A stretch of 64,000 nt of DNA, from the NCBI RefSeq assembly GCF_008087345.1, contig NZ_VHIB01000014.1:62001-126000 (forward strand), written 5' to 3'. The notes below the pieces were generated by a model. That model saw only the letters and a program-made list of their open reading frames with translations. It ran no database searches and was not told where the DNA came from. Position 1 is the stretch's first letter. Each line of letters starts with the position of its first letter. A program made the position numbers and the translations under genes. This DNA is from Nocardioides caldifontis. GTDB lineage: Bacteria > Actinomycetota > Actinomycetes > Propionibacteriales > Nocardioidaceae. Below are positions 36,658-45,735 of this stretch, one piece after another.

Positions 36658-38118
36658 ATGTCTACAACGCATCCCACCGAAGAAACCCGAAGGAGCCGCC
36701 GCTGGCTTGCTCTCGGGGTCATCGCCGCAGCGCAGTTCATGGTCATCATGGACACCTCCATCATCGGTGTCGCGCTGCCGAAGATGCAGCACGACCTCGG
36801 GTTCACCCCCCAGGGGCTCTCCTGGGTGTTCAACGCCTACGTCGTCGCGTTCGGCGGGCTGCTGCTGCTCGGCGGTCGGCTCTCGGACCTGTTCGGCGCC
36901 CGCCGCATCTTCACCCTGGGGTGGGTCATCCTGGCCGCCGGGTCGCTGATGGCGGGGTTCGCCGGAAACGTCCCCGTCGAGCTCGCCGGCCGCGCCGTCC
37001 AGGGCGCCGGGTCTGCACTGATCGCACCGGCCGCGCTGACGCTGCTGTTCATGTGCTTCGGGTCCTCGCCGAAGGAGCTCACACGAGCGTTGGCGCTGTA
37101 CGGCGCCGCCGCACCCGCTGGAGGTACGGCCGGGGTGTTCCTCGGCGGCCTGCTCACTGAGTACGCCTCGTGGCCATGGGTGTTCTTCGTCAACGTGCCC
37201 CTGGCCGTCATCGTGCTTGGCGTGACCCGTGCGGTGCTCCCCGCCGGAATGACGCGCCACGGTCACCTGAGCCTCACCAGCGCCGCCACCGTCACCACTG
37301 GGCTCGCCGCGGTGGTGTTCGCCGTGGTGCGCGCCCCGCAGGCCGGCTGGACCTCCGCGGCGACCCTGGCCGCCGGGCTCGGCGGGCTGGCGCTGCTCGG
37401 GATCTTCGTTGCTCTGCAGGCACGGCTGCGGGAGCCGCTGATGCGGCTCGGCATCTTCACCGCACCGAACCTTGCCGCCGCCAACGCCGCCCAGTTCCTG
37501 CTCGGGGCGGCGTGGATCCCGATGTTCTTCTTCCTCAACCTGTACCTGCAGCAGGTCCTCGGACTGGGCGCCTTCGCCAGCGGCGCGGCGCTGCTGCCGC
37601 TGACAGTCACCATCATGGTCGGCATGATCGGTGCCGCCCCGCGCCTCATCGCTCGCTTCGGCCCCAAGACGATGACGGTCACCGGGCACGCGACCTTGGC
37701 CGGCGGCCTGCTCTGGTTGTCGCTCATCCGCCCGGACGGCAGTTTCAGCGTCGACGTGCTGCCCGCCAGCCTGCTCGCCGCGGCCGGCATGGCGATGGCG
37801 TTCATCCCCTCCCTCGGGACGGCGCTGTCCTCGGCCGCCCCCGAGGAGGGCGGTCTCGCCTCGGGCATCGTGAGCACCAACTACCAGGTCGGCTCCGCGC
37901 TCGGGCTGGCCGCGATGACCGCACTTGCGGCCGCGTTCGGCGCCGACCAAGCCGGGAACACCGTCGCTCTCACTGACGGGTTCTCCGCCGGGCTGCTCGG
38001 CGCCGCCGGGATCGCCGCCGCCGGCGCTGTCCTGTCCTCGGTGTGGCTGCGGACCCCGCCGCAGCCCGACGAGCAGTCGCCCGACGCGACCGGGGAGCCG
38101 GAGCACGCCGCAGCCTGA
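36658..38118 (+). CDS. DHA2-family (EmrB/QacA-type) MFS drug exporter
   Basis: The protein has 486 residues from ATG 36658, with AGAAGGG upstream. Fourteen membrane helices are likely. Family motifs include MVIMDTSIIGVALPKMQHDL in helix 1, GGRLSDLFGARRIF (motif A) and the helix-5 antiporter motif GAAAPAGGTAGVFLGG. Members export drugs, dyes or antibiotics by proton antiport. It follows the HMA-like gene and precedes the SARP regulator; two strong hairpins follow its stop. Confidence 0.9.
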   Translation: MSTTHPTEETRRSRRWLALGVIAAAQFMVIMDTSIIGVALPKMQHDLGFTPQGLSWVFNAYVVAFGGLLLLGGRLSDLFGARRIFTLGWVILAAGSLMAGFAGNVPVELAGRAVQGAGSALIAPAALTLLFMCFGSSPKELTRALALYGAAAPAGGTAGVFLGGLLTEYASWPWVFFVNVPLAVIVLGVTRAVLPAGMTRHGHLSLTSAATVTTGLAAVVFAVVRAPQAGWTSAATLAAGLGGLALLGIFVALQARLREPLMRLGIFTAPNLAAANAAQFLLGAAWIPMFFFLNLYLQQVLGLGAFASGAALLPLTVTIMVGMIGAAPRLIARFGPKTMTVTGHATLAGGLLWLSLIRPDGSFSVDVLPASLLAAAGMAMAFIPSLGTALSSAAPEEGGLASGIVSTNYQVGSALGLAAMTALAAAFGADQAGNTVALTDGFSAGLLGAAGIAAAGAVLSSVWLRTPPQPDEQSPDATGEPEHAAA

Positions 38119-38123
38119 GCCTC

Positions 38124-38153
38124 GTGGGGGTCGGCAACGGCGCCGGCCCCCAC
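38124..38153 (+). terminator. Hairpin terminator after the DHA2 transporter
   Basis: GTGGGGGTCGGC pairs with GCCGGCCCCCAC (12 bp, one G-U pair) around a six-base loop, starting five bases after the stop codon. Confidence 0.7.
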
Positions 38154-38170
38154 ACGCCGCCGCAGACACA

Positions 38171-38204
38171 CCGCCGGCCCGCCCACCCGTGGGCGGGCCG
38201 GCGG
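38171..38204. terminator. Second strong hairpin before the SARP regulator
   Basis: A perfect 15-bp stem (CCGCCGGCCCGCCCA with its complement) around a CCCG loop. Two hairpins in a row insulate the large regulator gene at 38387 from upstream transcription. Confidence 0.65.
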
Positions 38205-38386
38205 CGTGACGGACTCCCCGGCCTTCGTCAGCAACCCGATTTCGTCGGTCCGGCAGGCGGCACCGACATGTTTGTGACTGCAGTCCCGGGATCGTGGGCC
38301 ATACGATGGCGCGGCGTAGACGTCTGGGCATTGCTCCACGAGCTGGCCCCGGAGCACGATGAAGTCGACCTGCGGATGGGACTGCC

Positions 38387-41300
38387 GTGAACGACGTGCG
38401 ATACGGGCTGCTTGGGCCGATGGAGGTCACCGTCGGTGGCTCGCCGGTCAAGCTGCCCGGCACCGCGGAACGAGCTCTGCTCGCCCAGCTGCTGCTCAAC
38501 CCCGGGCGCACCATCCCGGCCACGATGCTCGTCGACCGGTTGTGGTCGGAGTCCACGCTGCCGGTCGACCCGATGAACGCGCTGCAGATCCGGGTCTCTA
38601 AGCTCCGCCGGGCGCTGAAGGCGATCGACGTGGGTGACGTCGTCACCCGCGAAGGTGTCGGGTACCGCGCCACCATCGACCCCTCGTCGGTCGACGCCGT
38701 GGCCTTCGCCGAGCAGGTCCGGGAGGCACGGGCCGCCGCCGCGAACGCCGCCGACAACGGCGGGATACACCCGATGCATATGCAGGCCTACGACGAGGCA
38801 CTCGCGTTGTGGCGCGGTGAGCCGCTCAGCGACTTCGTCACCGAGCAGTGGGCCACCGCCGAAGCCGCCCGGCTCACCGAGCTTCGTCTCTCGGCGTTGA
38901 CCGAACGCGCGCAGGTGGCGCTTGCGTTGGGGCGGCACCTGGAAGTGATCGGTGACCTCGAACCTCTGGTCACCCAGGACCCGACGTTGGAGTCGCTCGC
39001 GGGGCTGCTGATGTTGGCGCTGTACCGCAGCGGCCGGCAGGCCGATGCCCTAGACGTGTACACCCGCACCCGGGAGGTTCTCGACGAGTCCCTGGGTCTG
39101 GAGCCGTCGGTGTCGTTGCGGTCACTGCACGAACGGGTGCTGCGTCAAGATGCCACCCTCGGTGGTCAGCACGACGTCGCACCTGCGCAGACCACGACCG
39201 GCGGCCCGGCCTCGAGCACCCTCGGCGCCGCGACCACCCCCGCCGCGCCCGCGACCATCACGGCACCCGGGCCACCGGCTCAACCCGGGGGGCCGTCCAC
39301 CTCGTCTCCCACTGGTGCGGCCAGTGTCCCTTCCAGCGCTCCGGCGGCGGTCCCCCCCTCGATGCCAGGGCACCGGCCGCGCGGCGCGGAGGACCGGACG
39401 GCGTCGACGAACCTGCCCACCGTGCTCCGGCCGCTGATCGGCCGCGATGAGCTGCTGGACTCCATCGCCGAGCTCCTCGACGGTGTGCGGCTGCTGTCGC
39501 TGATCGGGCCGGGGGGCGCCGGGAAGACGTCGTTGGCGCTCGCCACCGTCGTCCGCGCCGCCGGCACCTACCCCGACGGCGCGTACGGGGTCCGGTTGGC
39601 GTCGGTCAACACCGGCGAGCAGGTGCCGGTCGCGGTCGCCGACGCGGTGGGCATGCCGATGGACGGGGCCGCCGCGATCCGCGACCTCCGGGACCGGCTG
39701 ATCGCCTACCTGAGCCGGCGGCGCATGCTGCTGCTGTTCGACAACTGCGAGCACGTCGTCGACGCCGCGGCAGCGCTGATCGAGGACATCCTCAGCCGCT
39801 GCCCCGACGTCACCGTGATGGCGACCAGCCGCGAAGCGCTCGCCATTCCCGACGAGGTGCAAGTGACCGTGGGCCCGTTGGAAACCCCGCCGGCACAGAC
39901 CCGGCCCGAGCGGGTGCTCGGCTACCCGGCGGCGCAGCTGTTGGCCGAACGGGCCCGCGCGGTCCGGCCCGGACTGGTGTTCGACGTCTCCGACCTTGCT
40001 GCGATCGGGGACATCACGCGCGCCCTCGACGGCATCCCGCTGGCCCTCGAGCTCGCCGCCGCCCGGGTTTCCTCGATGTCGCCGACCGAGGTGTCGCAGC
40101 GGCTCGCCGATCGGTTCGCGCTGCTCACCACCGGGGCGCGTACCGCCGAGGCGCGGCAGCAGACCCTGCGCGCCGCGGTCGACTGGAGCTACCAGCTGCT
40201 GCGCGAGACCGAGCAACAGGTCTTCGACCGGCTCTCCATCTTCCAAGGGGGATGGACGCTGATGTCGGCCGAGGCCGTCGTTGGTGACGAGGCGTCGCGG
40301 CCCGGTGAGGTCCTGGACACCATCGGTCGGCTGGTCGAGCGGTCGATGCTGGTGGTTGAACCGGGCCCCACCACCCGGTACCGGATGCTGGAGACGTTGC
40401 GCCAGTACGCCGCCGAACGGCTCGCCACGTCCGGCCAGGTCAGCGAGGTGGCGCGTCGGCACGCCAACTACTTCCGCGACGTCGTCGCACGCGCCGAGGT
40501 CGCACTCCGGGGCCACGAGCAACGCCAGACGCTGCGGATGCTGCGCGAGGAACAACCGAACATCCACGCCGCCCTGGCGTTCTTCAGCGGACCCGACGGG
40601 GACCGGGACGCGGCGCTGACGATGGCCGGCTCCCTCGGGATGTTCTGGCACCTCGGCCGCCACCTCGAAGGACGGCAGGTGCTGTCCCGGCTGGTGACCG
40701 GGGGAGGCGGCTCACCCGCCGCGCGCGCTCTGGCGCTGCAGGCGGTGTCCATCGTCGAACGGCCCCGCGGGTGCCTGGCCCATCCCAGTCCTCGGTGCGC
40801 CGAGACCGCGGCCGAGAGCCTGAGCCTGTTCGAGGAGCTGGGCGACGACTGGCACGCCGCCCTGTCCCGTGTCCTCCTCGCGGTCGAGGGAGTCACCGGA
40901 GCCGAGCCGGACCGGTCCCGGAGCCTGCTGGCCGCGGCGGAGGAGCAGTTCCGCCGCGATGGAGACCCGTGGGGCCCGGCGGTAATCGGGTTCATCCGCA
41001 TGGAGACCGCGATGAAGGCCGGCGACGTCGATACCGCCGTCCGCCTGAGCCGGACCACGACCGCCGCGTTCCGCCAGCTCGATGACCCGTGGGGACTCTC
41101 CGCCACCCTGTACCACCTGGGGTGGGGGCTGCGGCAGGTCGGCCGGTTCGACGAAGCGGCCCGCGCTCTGGAGGAGGCGATCGACGTCGCCCGAGGTGCG
41201 GGGTTGTGGAACACCGTGCAGTGGGCGTTGGCCGATCTCGGCATCGAGAAGGTGCACCTGGGTGAGCTCGACGCCGCCCAACGCCTCTTCGACGAGGCCG

Positions 41301-41740
41301 CCGCCGCCTCCGTCGAGGTTGGTGACGGCGCTGGGGAGGTCCTCGCCGGATACGGCTACGGCCTCCTTGCTCACGTCGGCCGGGACTGGGCGGCAGCACG
41401 TCGCTACTACGCCGCCGCGGTGGATGGGTTCCACGGTCTGGCGACCCCGGTGATGGAAGGGGTGGCGCTGAACGGGGTGGCGCGTTGCGACGAAGCCGAC
41501 GGTGACCTGGAGGCTGCGACCGCCGGCTACGAGCAGGCACTGGAGATCGGTCGGCGGACCGGGGAGCCGGCCGTGACGGCCTCGGCCCTCGAGGGGCTCG
41601 CCCAGATCGCCGCCGCCCGGGGCGACCGGCCTCGGGGCGTGGAACTGCTGTCTGGGGCGACCGACATCCGGACGCGATCCCACCGGCCGGCACCGCCGCA
41701 CGAACGCCGCGACGTGGACGCTGTCGCCGGCACTGTCTGA
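38387..41740 (+). CDS. AfsR-like SARP regulator (OmpR-type DNA-binding, BTAD, NB-ARC, TPR)
   Basis: The protein has 1117 residues from GTG 38387. The N-terminal winged-helix SARP domain (RYGLLGPMEVTVGGSPVKLP to SKLRRALKA, about 1-85) is followed by the bacterial transcriptional activation domain (about 90-245). A Pro/Ala linker leads to an NTPase with the P-loop LIGPGGAGKTSLALA (near 373) and Walker B LLLFDNCEHV (near 447). A C-terminal half of TPR-like helices completes it. SARP activators bind heptamer direct repeats with 4-bp spacers overlapping the -35 region. Boxes of exactly that form occur near metal genes on both sides, making this the prime candidate for their control. Confidence 0.9.
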   Translation: MNDVRYGLLGPMEVTVGGSPVKLPGTAERALLAQLLLNPGRTIPATMLVDRLWSESTLPVDPMNALQIRVSKLRRALKAIDVGDVVTREGVGYRATIDPSSVDAVAFAEQVREARAAAANAADNGGIHPMHMQAYDEALALWRGEPLSDFVTEQWATAEAARLTELRLSALTERAQVALALGRHLEVIGDLEPLVTQDPTLESLAGLLMLALYRSGRQADALDVYTRTREVLDESLGLEPSVSLRSLHERVLRQDATLGGQHDVAPAQTTTGGPASSTLGAATTPAAPATITAPGPPAQPGGPSTSSPTGAASVPSSAPAAVPPSMPGHRPRGAEDRTASTNLPTVLRPLIGRDELLDSIAELLDGVRLLSLIGPGGAGKTSLALATVVRAAGTYPDGAYGVRLASVNTGEQVPVAVADAVGMPMDGAAAIRDLRDRLIAYLSRRRMLLLFDNCEHVVDAAAALIEDILSRCPDVTVMATSREALAIPDEVQVTVGPLETPPAQTRPERVLGYPAAQLLAERARAVRPGLVFDVSDLAAIGDITRALDGIPLALELAAARVSSMSPTEVSQRLADRFALLTTGARTAEARQQTLRAAVDWSYQLLRETEQQVFDRLSIFQGGWTLMSAEAVVGDEASRPGEVLDTIGRLVERSMLVVEPGPTTRYRMLETLRQYAAERLATSGQVSEVARRHANYFRDVVARAEVALRGHEQRQTLRMLREEQPNIHAALAFFSGPDGDRDAALTMAGSLGMFWHLGRHLEGRQVLSRLVTGGGGSPAARALALQAVSIVERPRGCLAHPSPRCAETAAESLSLFEELGDDWHAALSRVLLAVEGVTGAEPDRSRSLLAAAEEQFRRDGDPWGPAVIGFIRMETAMKAGDVDTAVRLSRTTTAAFRQLDDPWGLSATLYHLGWGLRQVGRFDEAARALEEAIDVARGAGLWNTVQWALADLGIEKVHLGELDAAQRLFDEAAAASVEVGDGAGEVLAGYGYGLLAHVGRDWAAARRYYAAAVDGFHGLATPVMEGVALNGVARCDEADGDLEAATAGYEQALEIGRRTGEPAVTASALEGLAQIAAARGDRPRGVELLSGATDIRTRSHRPAPPHERRDVDAVAGTV

Positions 41741-41845
41741 CCGCCATGTGCGGGCGCACTGGCTCGATCGGCGGGGCCATGACTGGGTGTGTCCGTACTC
41801 GGCGGCCGGGCGTCGGAGAGCTACCTTCACCGGATCTGGCTCCCT

Positions 41846-41985
41846 CAGTGGGAGCTCATCGACGCGGCGACCGACGCCGTGAATCACGACATCGACTGGA
41901 CCTTCCGGCGACCACCCGATGCACCATCCGTTCCGCATCCATGCTGCTGGCCGCTTCCTGATCCTCAGCCGTGATGGGGTGATCG
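41846..41985 (+). pseudogene. Relic of a multicopper oxidase C-terminus
   Basis: About 140 bases match the multicopper oxidase gene around 50250-50420 closely. TDAVNHDIDW is followed directly by the DNA for the DHPMHHPFHIH region and AAGRFLILSRDGVI, with the ~47 bases between them deleted. The deletion shifts the frame, so the fragment cannot encode a functional domain. The rest of 41741-42065 shows nothing else. Confidence 0.75.
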
Positions 41986-42065
41986 GGTGTTTCGGTGAGC
42001 TGGGCGGGGTGCGTTGATGGACGCTTCTCCCGGTTGACGTGCACGCCGGGCAGGGAGGTCGTCGC

Positions 42066-43088
42066 TCACACGCGGATGGCGACTTTGCCGCGGATCTCTC
42101 CTTCCTCCAGGAGCCGCATCGCGTCGCGTGCCTGGTCGAGCGGGTAGGTGCGGTCGAGGGTGGGGGTGAGCTGGCCTGTCTCGATGAGCCGGGTGAGGTG
42201 CTCGTAGTCAGCGCCGCGTTCAAGGGCCAGGAACAGCACAAGGCGTTGGCCGAGGAACGGTGAGAGGAGTGCGCCGCGTAGTTGCCGGCTCATGCCGGTG
42301 ACGTTGCCGGCGCGCTCGCCGCCGACGAACACGACCGTCCCCTTCGGGGTCAGCGCCCGGCGCAGGCGACGGATGGGCGGGTTGCCGGCGATGTCCAGGA
42401 TGACGTCGTACCGGCGGGTGCCGTCGGCCCAGTCGCGCGTCGTGTAGTCCAGCACGTGATGCGCGCCGAGTCCGGTGACGTAGGCGAGCTTAGCGCTGCT
42501 GCACACGCCGGTCACCTCCGCGCCCGACGTGCGGGCGAGCTGGACGGCGTAGCTGCCGACCCCGCCGGAGGCGCCGGTGACCAGCACCGACTGGCCAGGC
42601 TGGACCTTGGCGCGGGTTAGCGCCTGGTGTGCGGTGCCAGCCGAGATCGGCACCACGGCCGCTTCGGCAAAGCTCACGTTGGCTGGCTTGGGTGCGAGCT
42701 TGTCGGGGGTGGTGACGGCGTACTCGGCGAACGCGCCCGGCGCCACGCCGTACACCTCATCGCCCGGGGAGAACCGGGGCACCCCGGCGCCCACGTCGAC
42801 GACGGTGCCCGCGACGTCACGGCCGGGCACCGGATTCCTCGGACGGCGGACGCCGAACCCGAGCCGCGCCGCATAGGGCTTGCCGGTCATCAAGTGTTCG
42901 GTGCCGCGGTCGAGGCCCGCCGCGTGCACCCGGATCAGAATCTGGTCGTCGCCGACGGTTGGCCTGGGCACCTGAGCGAGCCGGAGAACCTCCGCGTGGC
43001 CGTATCGATCTTGGGTGATGGCTCGCATCGTGCGCCGGTCCGTGCCGGTCGCGGCGCCGGGGCCGACGGGTGGGTTCCCGGCGCTCAT
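42066..43088 (-). CDS. Zinc-independent MDR-family NAD(P)-dependent oxidoreductase (quinone reductase-like)
   Basis: The protein has 340 residues from ATG 43088, chosen for GGAG upstream; ATG 43028 is possible, giving the usual MRAITQDRYG start. The GroES-like N-terminal half has GRDVAGTVVDVGAGV, and the cofactor motif is VLVTGASGGVGSYAVQLA. The zinc-binding Cys cluster of alcohol dehydrogenases is absent, so it is a quinone oxidoreductase/enoyl-reductase type enzyme. It follows the third hydrolase on the same strand; the substrate is unknown. Confidence 0.87.
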   Translation of the reverse strand: MSAGNPPVGPGAATGTDRRTMRAITQDRYGHAEVLRLAQVPRPTVGDDQILIRVHAAGLDRGTEHLMTGKPYAARLGFGVRRPRNPVPGRDVAGTVVDVGAGVPRFSPGDEVYGVAPGAFAEYAVTTPDKLAPKPANVSFAEAAVVPISAGTAHQALTRAKVQPGQSVLVTGASGGVGSYAVQLARTSGAEVTGVCSSAKLAYVTGLGAHHVLDYTTRDWADGTRRYDVILDIAGNPPIRRLRRALTPKGTVVFVGGERAGNVTGMSRQLRGALLSPFLGQRLVLFLALERGADYEHLTRLIETGQLTPTLDRTYPLDQARDAMRLLEEGEIRGKVAIRV

Positions 43089-43222
43089 CGTCGCGCTCCG
43101 CATCGGATCCCGGTGGTGATGACGATGTCCGGTGCGGCGACGTTGCTGCGTGCGTTCATGAGGAACTCCCTCCTGGTGGTGGTTCGGTTCTCAGACTCGG
43201 TCGCCGGTCCGGGGTGCGGTGA

Positions 43223-44653
43223 TTACGTTCCTCGGCCGTCGGTGTTCAGCTGCTGGCCGGTACGGACGGAGGTGACGACGTCGCGGACGGCTTGGGTGAC
43301 GTGGGCGGCATACTGCTCCTCGTCCTCGAGCCCTTGATGGGTGGCGCCCTCGACGACCTCGTGCACGCTGTTGGTCGACAACGTGGCCGACTCCTCCTGG
43401 TCGGTGAACCATGACGGCGGGTGCCCCTCCCCGGCGGTGAGCACGAACAGCGGCTTGTCACCGAAGTCGGTCAGCGTGGCGGCTTCCCGGGCCCCGCCGC
43501 CGCGCAGGTACTCCTCGACGACGCTGCGCACGGTGCTCGCCTGCGCGGTGTCGTACTTCAGCATCTCCTCGGAGCGGGGCGGGAGGGTGCCGGGCACCAG
43601 TTCGCCGTACAGCTGCGTCAGCCCGATGCGGGCCGAGAGGGACACCAGGGTGGCGAACCGGCCAACACCGTCATAGGAGCTGTCGTCCTCAGCGGGGATG
43701 ACGGACTTCGCCGGCTCTTGGGAGGCGGTGGAGTCGATGAGGACCAGGCCGGCGACCTCGTCGGGGTAGTGCGCGGCGAAGGTGCGCACGTACAGCCCGC
43801 CGAAGGAGTGCCCCGCCAGCACGTAGGGGGCGGGGACGCCTGCCTCGTGGAGCAGCGCGTGCAGGTCGGTGGCGACCCGGGCGCCGTCCTGAGGGACGCC
43901 GGCGGGTTCGCTTCCCCCGCGGCCGGCGCGGTCGTAGACGCAGACCCGGGTCTGTTTCGCGACGGCGGGGGCGACCCATCCCATGCTCGCCGAAGTGCCG
44001 CCGGCGCCGGGTTCGAGGACGACGGTCGGGGATCCGGAGCCGGTGCAGCTCAGGTGCATCTGGTGTCCGCCGACGTCGATGAGGCGACCGGAGGTCAGAT
44101 AGGGGTTGGTCTCGGTGGCTGAGCTCACCGTCTGCCAGCCACCGCCGACCGCGCACACGGCCAGGATCGTGAACACGGCGTAGAGCTGGACCCGGCCGGC
44201 GCGGCTGCGCATGTCGCGGTGCACGCGGATCACCATCCAGACCGCCAGGGCCTGCAGCACCGGTGGCCAGATCCAGGAGAGCACCTGCCGCATCGGTGAG
44301 CCGAACGCGAGCAGCAGCAACCCGCCGGCTCCCATGAACAGGGCGGGGGCCGCGGCCCAGTGTTGCGGCTGGTCGGTGAACCGGCGGGACAGCAGCCACA
44401 GCAGGGTCCACCCGAGTGCGAACCCGATGAGGACCGCGCCGGTGATCGCCGGTTCGGTGACCGGGATGAACGGCGCGGCGACCAGCAGCATCGCGGCGAG
44501 GACCCCGACCGTCAACGACGCGGCCACGATCCAGCCGAGGCGCCCTCGAGGCGCGGGGCGCGGGTCCGTGGCTGGGTGCTGGTCGGCGGCCGGAGCGGTA
44601 GGGGTCGTCGCCGACAGCACCGGCGAGGACGGGTCTCGGGAGAAGAGAGTCAT
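43223..44653 (-). CDS. Membrane-anchored alpha/beta hydrolase (paralogue of 34334-35734)
   Basis: The protein has 476 residues. Four to five N-terminal membrane helices precede a hydrolase domain with VVLEPGAGGTSASMGWV, CVYDRAGRGGSE and the nucleophile elbow YVLAGHSFGGLYVRTFA; the catalytic His is probably in GATHQGLEDEE. The closely similar layout to the protein at 34334 shows a duplication with divergence. It is divergent from a small winged-helix regulator gene (44782), which may control it together with the oxidoreductase downstream. Confidence 0.85.
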   Translation of the reverse strand: MTLFSRDPSSPVLSATTPTAPAADQHPATDPRPAPRGRLGWIVAASLTVGVLAAMLLVAAPFIPVTEPAITGAVLIGFALGWTLLWLLSRRFTDQPQHWAAAPALFMGAGGLLLLAFGSPMRQVLSWIWPPVLQALAVWMVIRVHRDMRSRAGRVQLYAVFTILAVCAVGGGWQTVSSATETNPYLTSGRLIDVGGHQMHLSCTGSGSPTVVLEPGAGGTSASMGWVAPAVAKQTRVCVYDRAGRGGSEPAGVPQDGARVATDLHALLHEAGVPAPYVLAGHSFGGLYVRTFAAHYPDEVAGLVLIDSTASQEPAKSVIPAEDDSSYDGVGRFATLVSLSARIGLTQLYGELVPGTLPPRSEEMLKYDTAQASTVRSVVEEYLRGGGAREAATLTDFGDKPLFVLTAGEGHPPSWFTDQEESATLSTNSVHEVVEGATHQGLEDEEQYAAHVTQAVRDVVTSVRTGQQLNTDGRGT

Positions 44654-44781
44654 GGCGCGCTTCTTCGCGTTGGCGTGGTGGCGAGCCCCGCCCCCGTGCC
44701 GACCTCGCCTTTCGACATCGGCAGGTCGTGACGGCTGCCACGGCGTACCGGTGACCCACCGAAACTACTACCATCTGATTC

Positions 44782-45120
44782 ATGCAACAACCCGTAGGTA
44801 TTGGGGACTTCAGGTGGCGGTTCCTCACCAACCACGCACATGTCCTGGAGCGCATCGCCGCGGACCCCACGTTGCGGCTGCGGGACATCGCGGCCGACGT
44901 TGGGATCACCGAGCGCGCTGCGGCGTCGATCGTCAACGACCTGGTCGACGCGGGCTACCTGACCAGGACTCGGGTCGGGCGCCGCAACACCTACGTCGTC
45001 CATGACGAGCTCCCGCTGCGGCACCCGCTCCACCGGCACCACACCGTCGGTGAGCTCATCCGGTTCCTCGAGGGACCGGCGAACGAGCCCGCGGCTGGGA
45101 GCAAGGGCAGGAACCAGTGA
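44782..45120 (+). CDS. Winged-helix transcriptional regulator
   Basis: The protein has 112 residues from ATG 44782. The N-terminal MarR/ArsR-like winged HTH reads VLERIAADPTLRLRDIAADV, then ERAAASIVNDLVDAGYLTRT and the wing RVGRRNTYVVHDELPLRHPL. No Cys metal site is seen; several His cluster in the C-terminal RHPLHRHHTVGEL, which may be chance. It is divergent from the hydrolase at 44653 across a 128-bp gap and is its likely regulator. No ribosome-binding site is visible, so it may be leaderless. Confidence 0.75.
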   Translation: MQQPVGIGDFRWRFLTNHAHVLERIAADPTLRLRDIAADVGITERAAASIVNDLVDAGYLTRTRVGRRNTYVVHDELPLRHPLHRHHTVGELIRFLEGPANEPAAGSKGRNQ

Positions 45121-45221
45121 AGGTCGTGCTGGCCGCCGATGCGTGGCCACGGGGTGTTAGCGGTAGCCCGACGTCATGGCGGCCGGGGTGGCAGCATGCA
45201 GGCGTGCGGAGGTGACGCCTG

Positions 45222-45689
45222 ATGGCTGTGCGCAACGAGCGGCACGAGGACCGGGACAACGGCCACAGCGTGGGCAGTGTGCGTGATCTGCGCGGTCCTC
45301 TTCTGGCCGGGTTCGTGGTCGGAGTGCTGCAGGTCTTGTCGCCCTTCGGCTTGTGGTGGCTGACGCCCGCGACCGTGTACGCGATGGGATTGGCGTTCAT
45401 CGCAGCGGTCTACGTCGGGTTCAGCGTGGCCGATGGCCGCCCGCGCGTGATCGCCGTCGAATGCGTCGTGGCCGGAGCCTTCACGGTCGTCGCGGCAGCA
45501 GGAGTCACCGGCTCGGTGTGGATCCTGGTGGCCGGGTTCGCCGGCCACGCGGCCAAGGACTTCTGGCAACACCGGACCCGCTACGTCGACAACACCCGCT
45601 GGTGGCCGCCGTTCTGCGCCGTCGTCGACATCGTCGTGGCGGCCTCGATCGCGGCCGCCCTCCTGACGGGCGCGGGACTGGACGGCTGA
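45222..45689 (+). CDS. Uncharacterised polytopic membrane protein
   Basis: The protein has 155 residues from ATG 45222, with GGAGG nine bases upstream. It has four or five membrane helices and the conserved-looking loop GHAAKDFWQHRTRYVDNTRW followed by WPPFCAVVD. I do not recognise a function. A partial, frame-broken copy lies at 47195-47402. Confidence 0.7.
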   Translation: MAVRNERHEDRDNGHSVGSVRDLRGPLLAGFVVGVLQVLSPFGLWWLTPATVYAMGLAFIAAVYVGFSVADGRPRVIAVECVVAGAFTVVAAAGVTGSVWILVAGFAGHAAKDFWQHRTRYVDNTRWWPPFCAVVDIVVAASIAAALLTGAGLDG

Positions 45690-45735
45690 GCGGTGCGGCC
45701 GCGCCCGGCGGCAAGGATCGAGCCCGGTGGGCGCC

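Noticed and set aside
36496-38757. Long minus-strand open frame (753 codons) across the DHA2 transporter
   Set aside because: Composition is Gly/Arg/His repeats typical of a shadow in high-GC DNA; no domain is seen, and the opposite strand encodes the transporter and SARP start.
44765-44781. BlaI-type dyad before the winged-helix gene (CTACTACCATCTGATTC)
   Set aside because: Only the left arm resembles the 7-5-7 sites; the right arm does not match.
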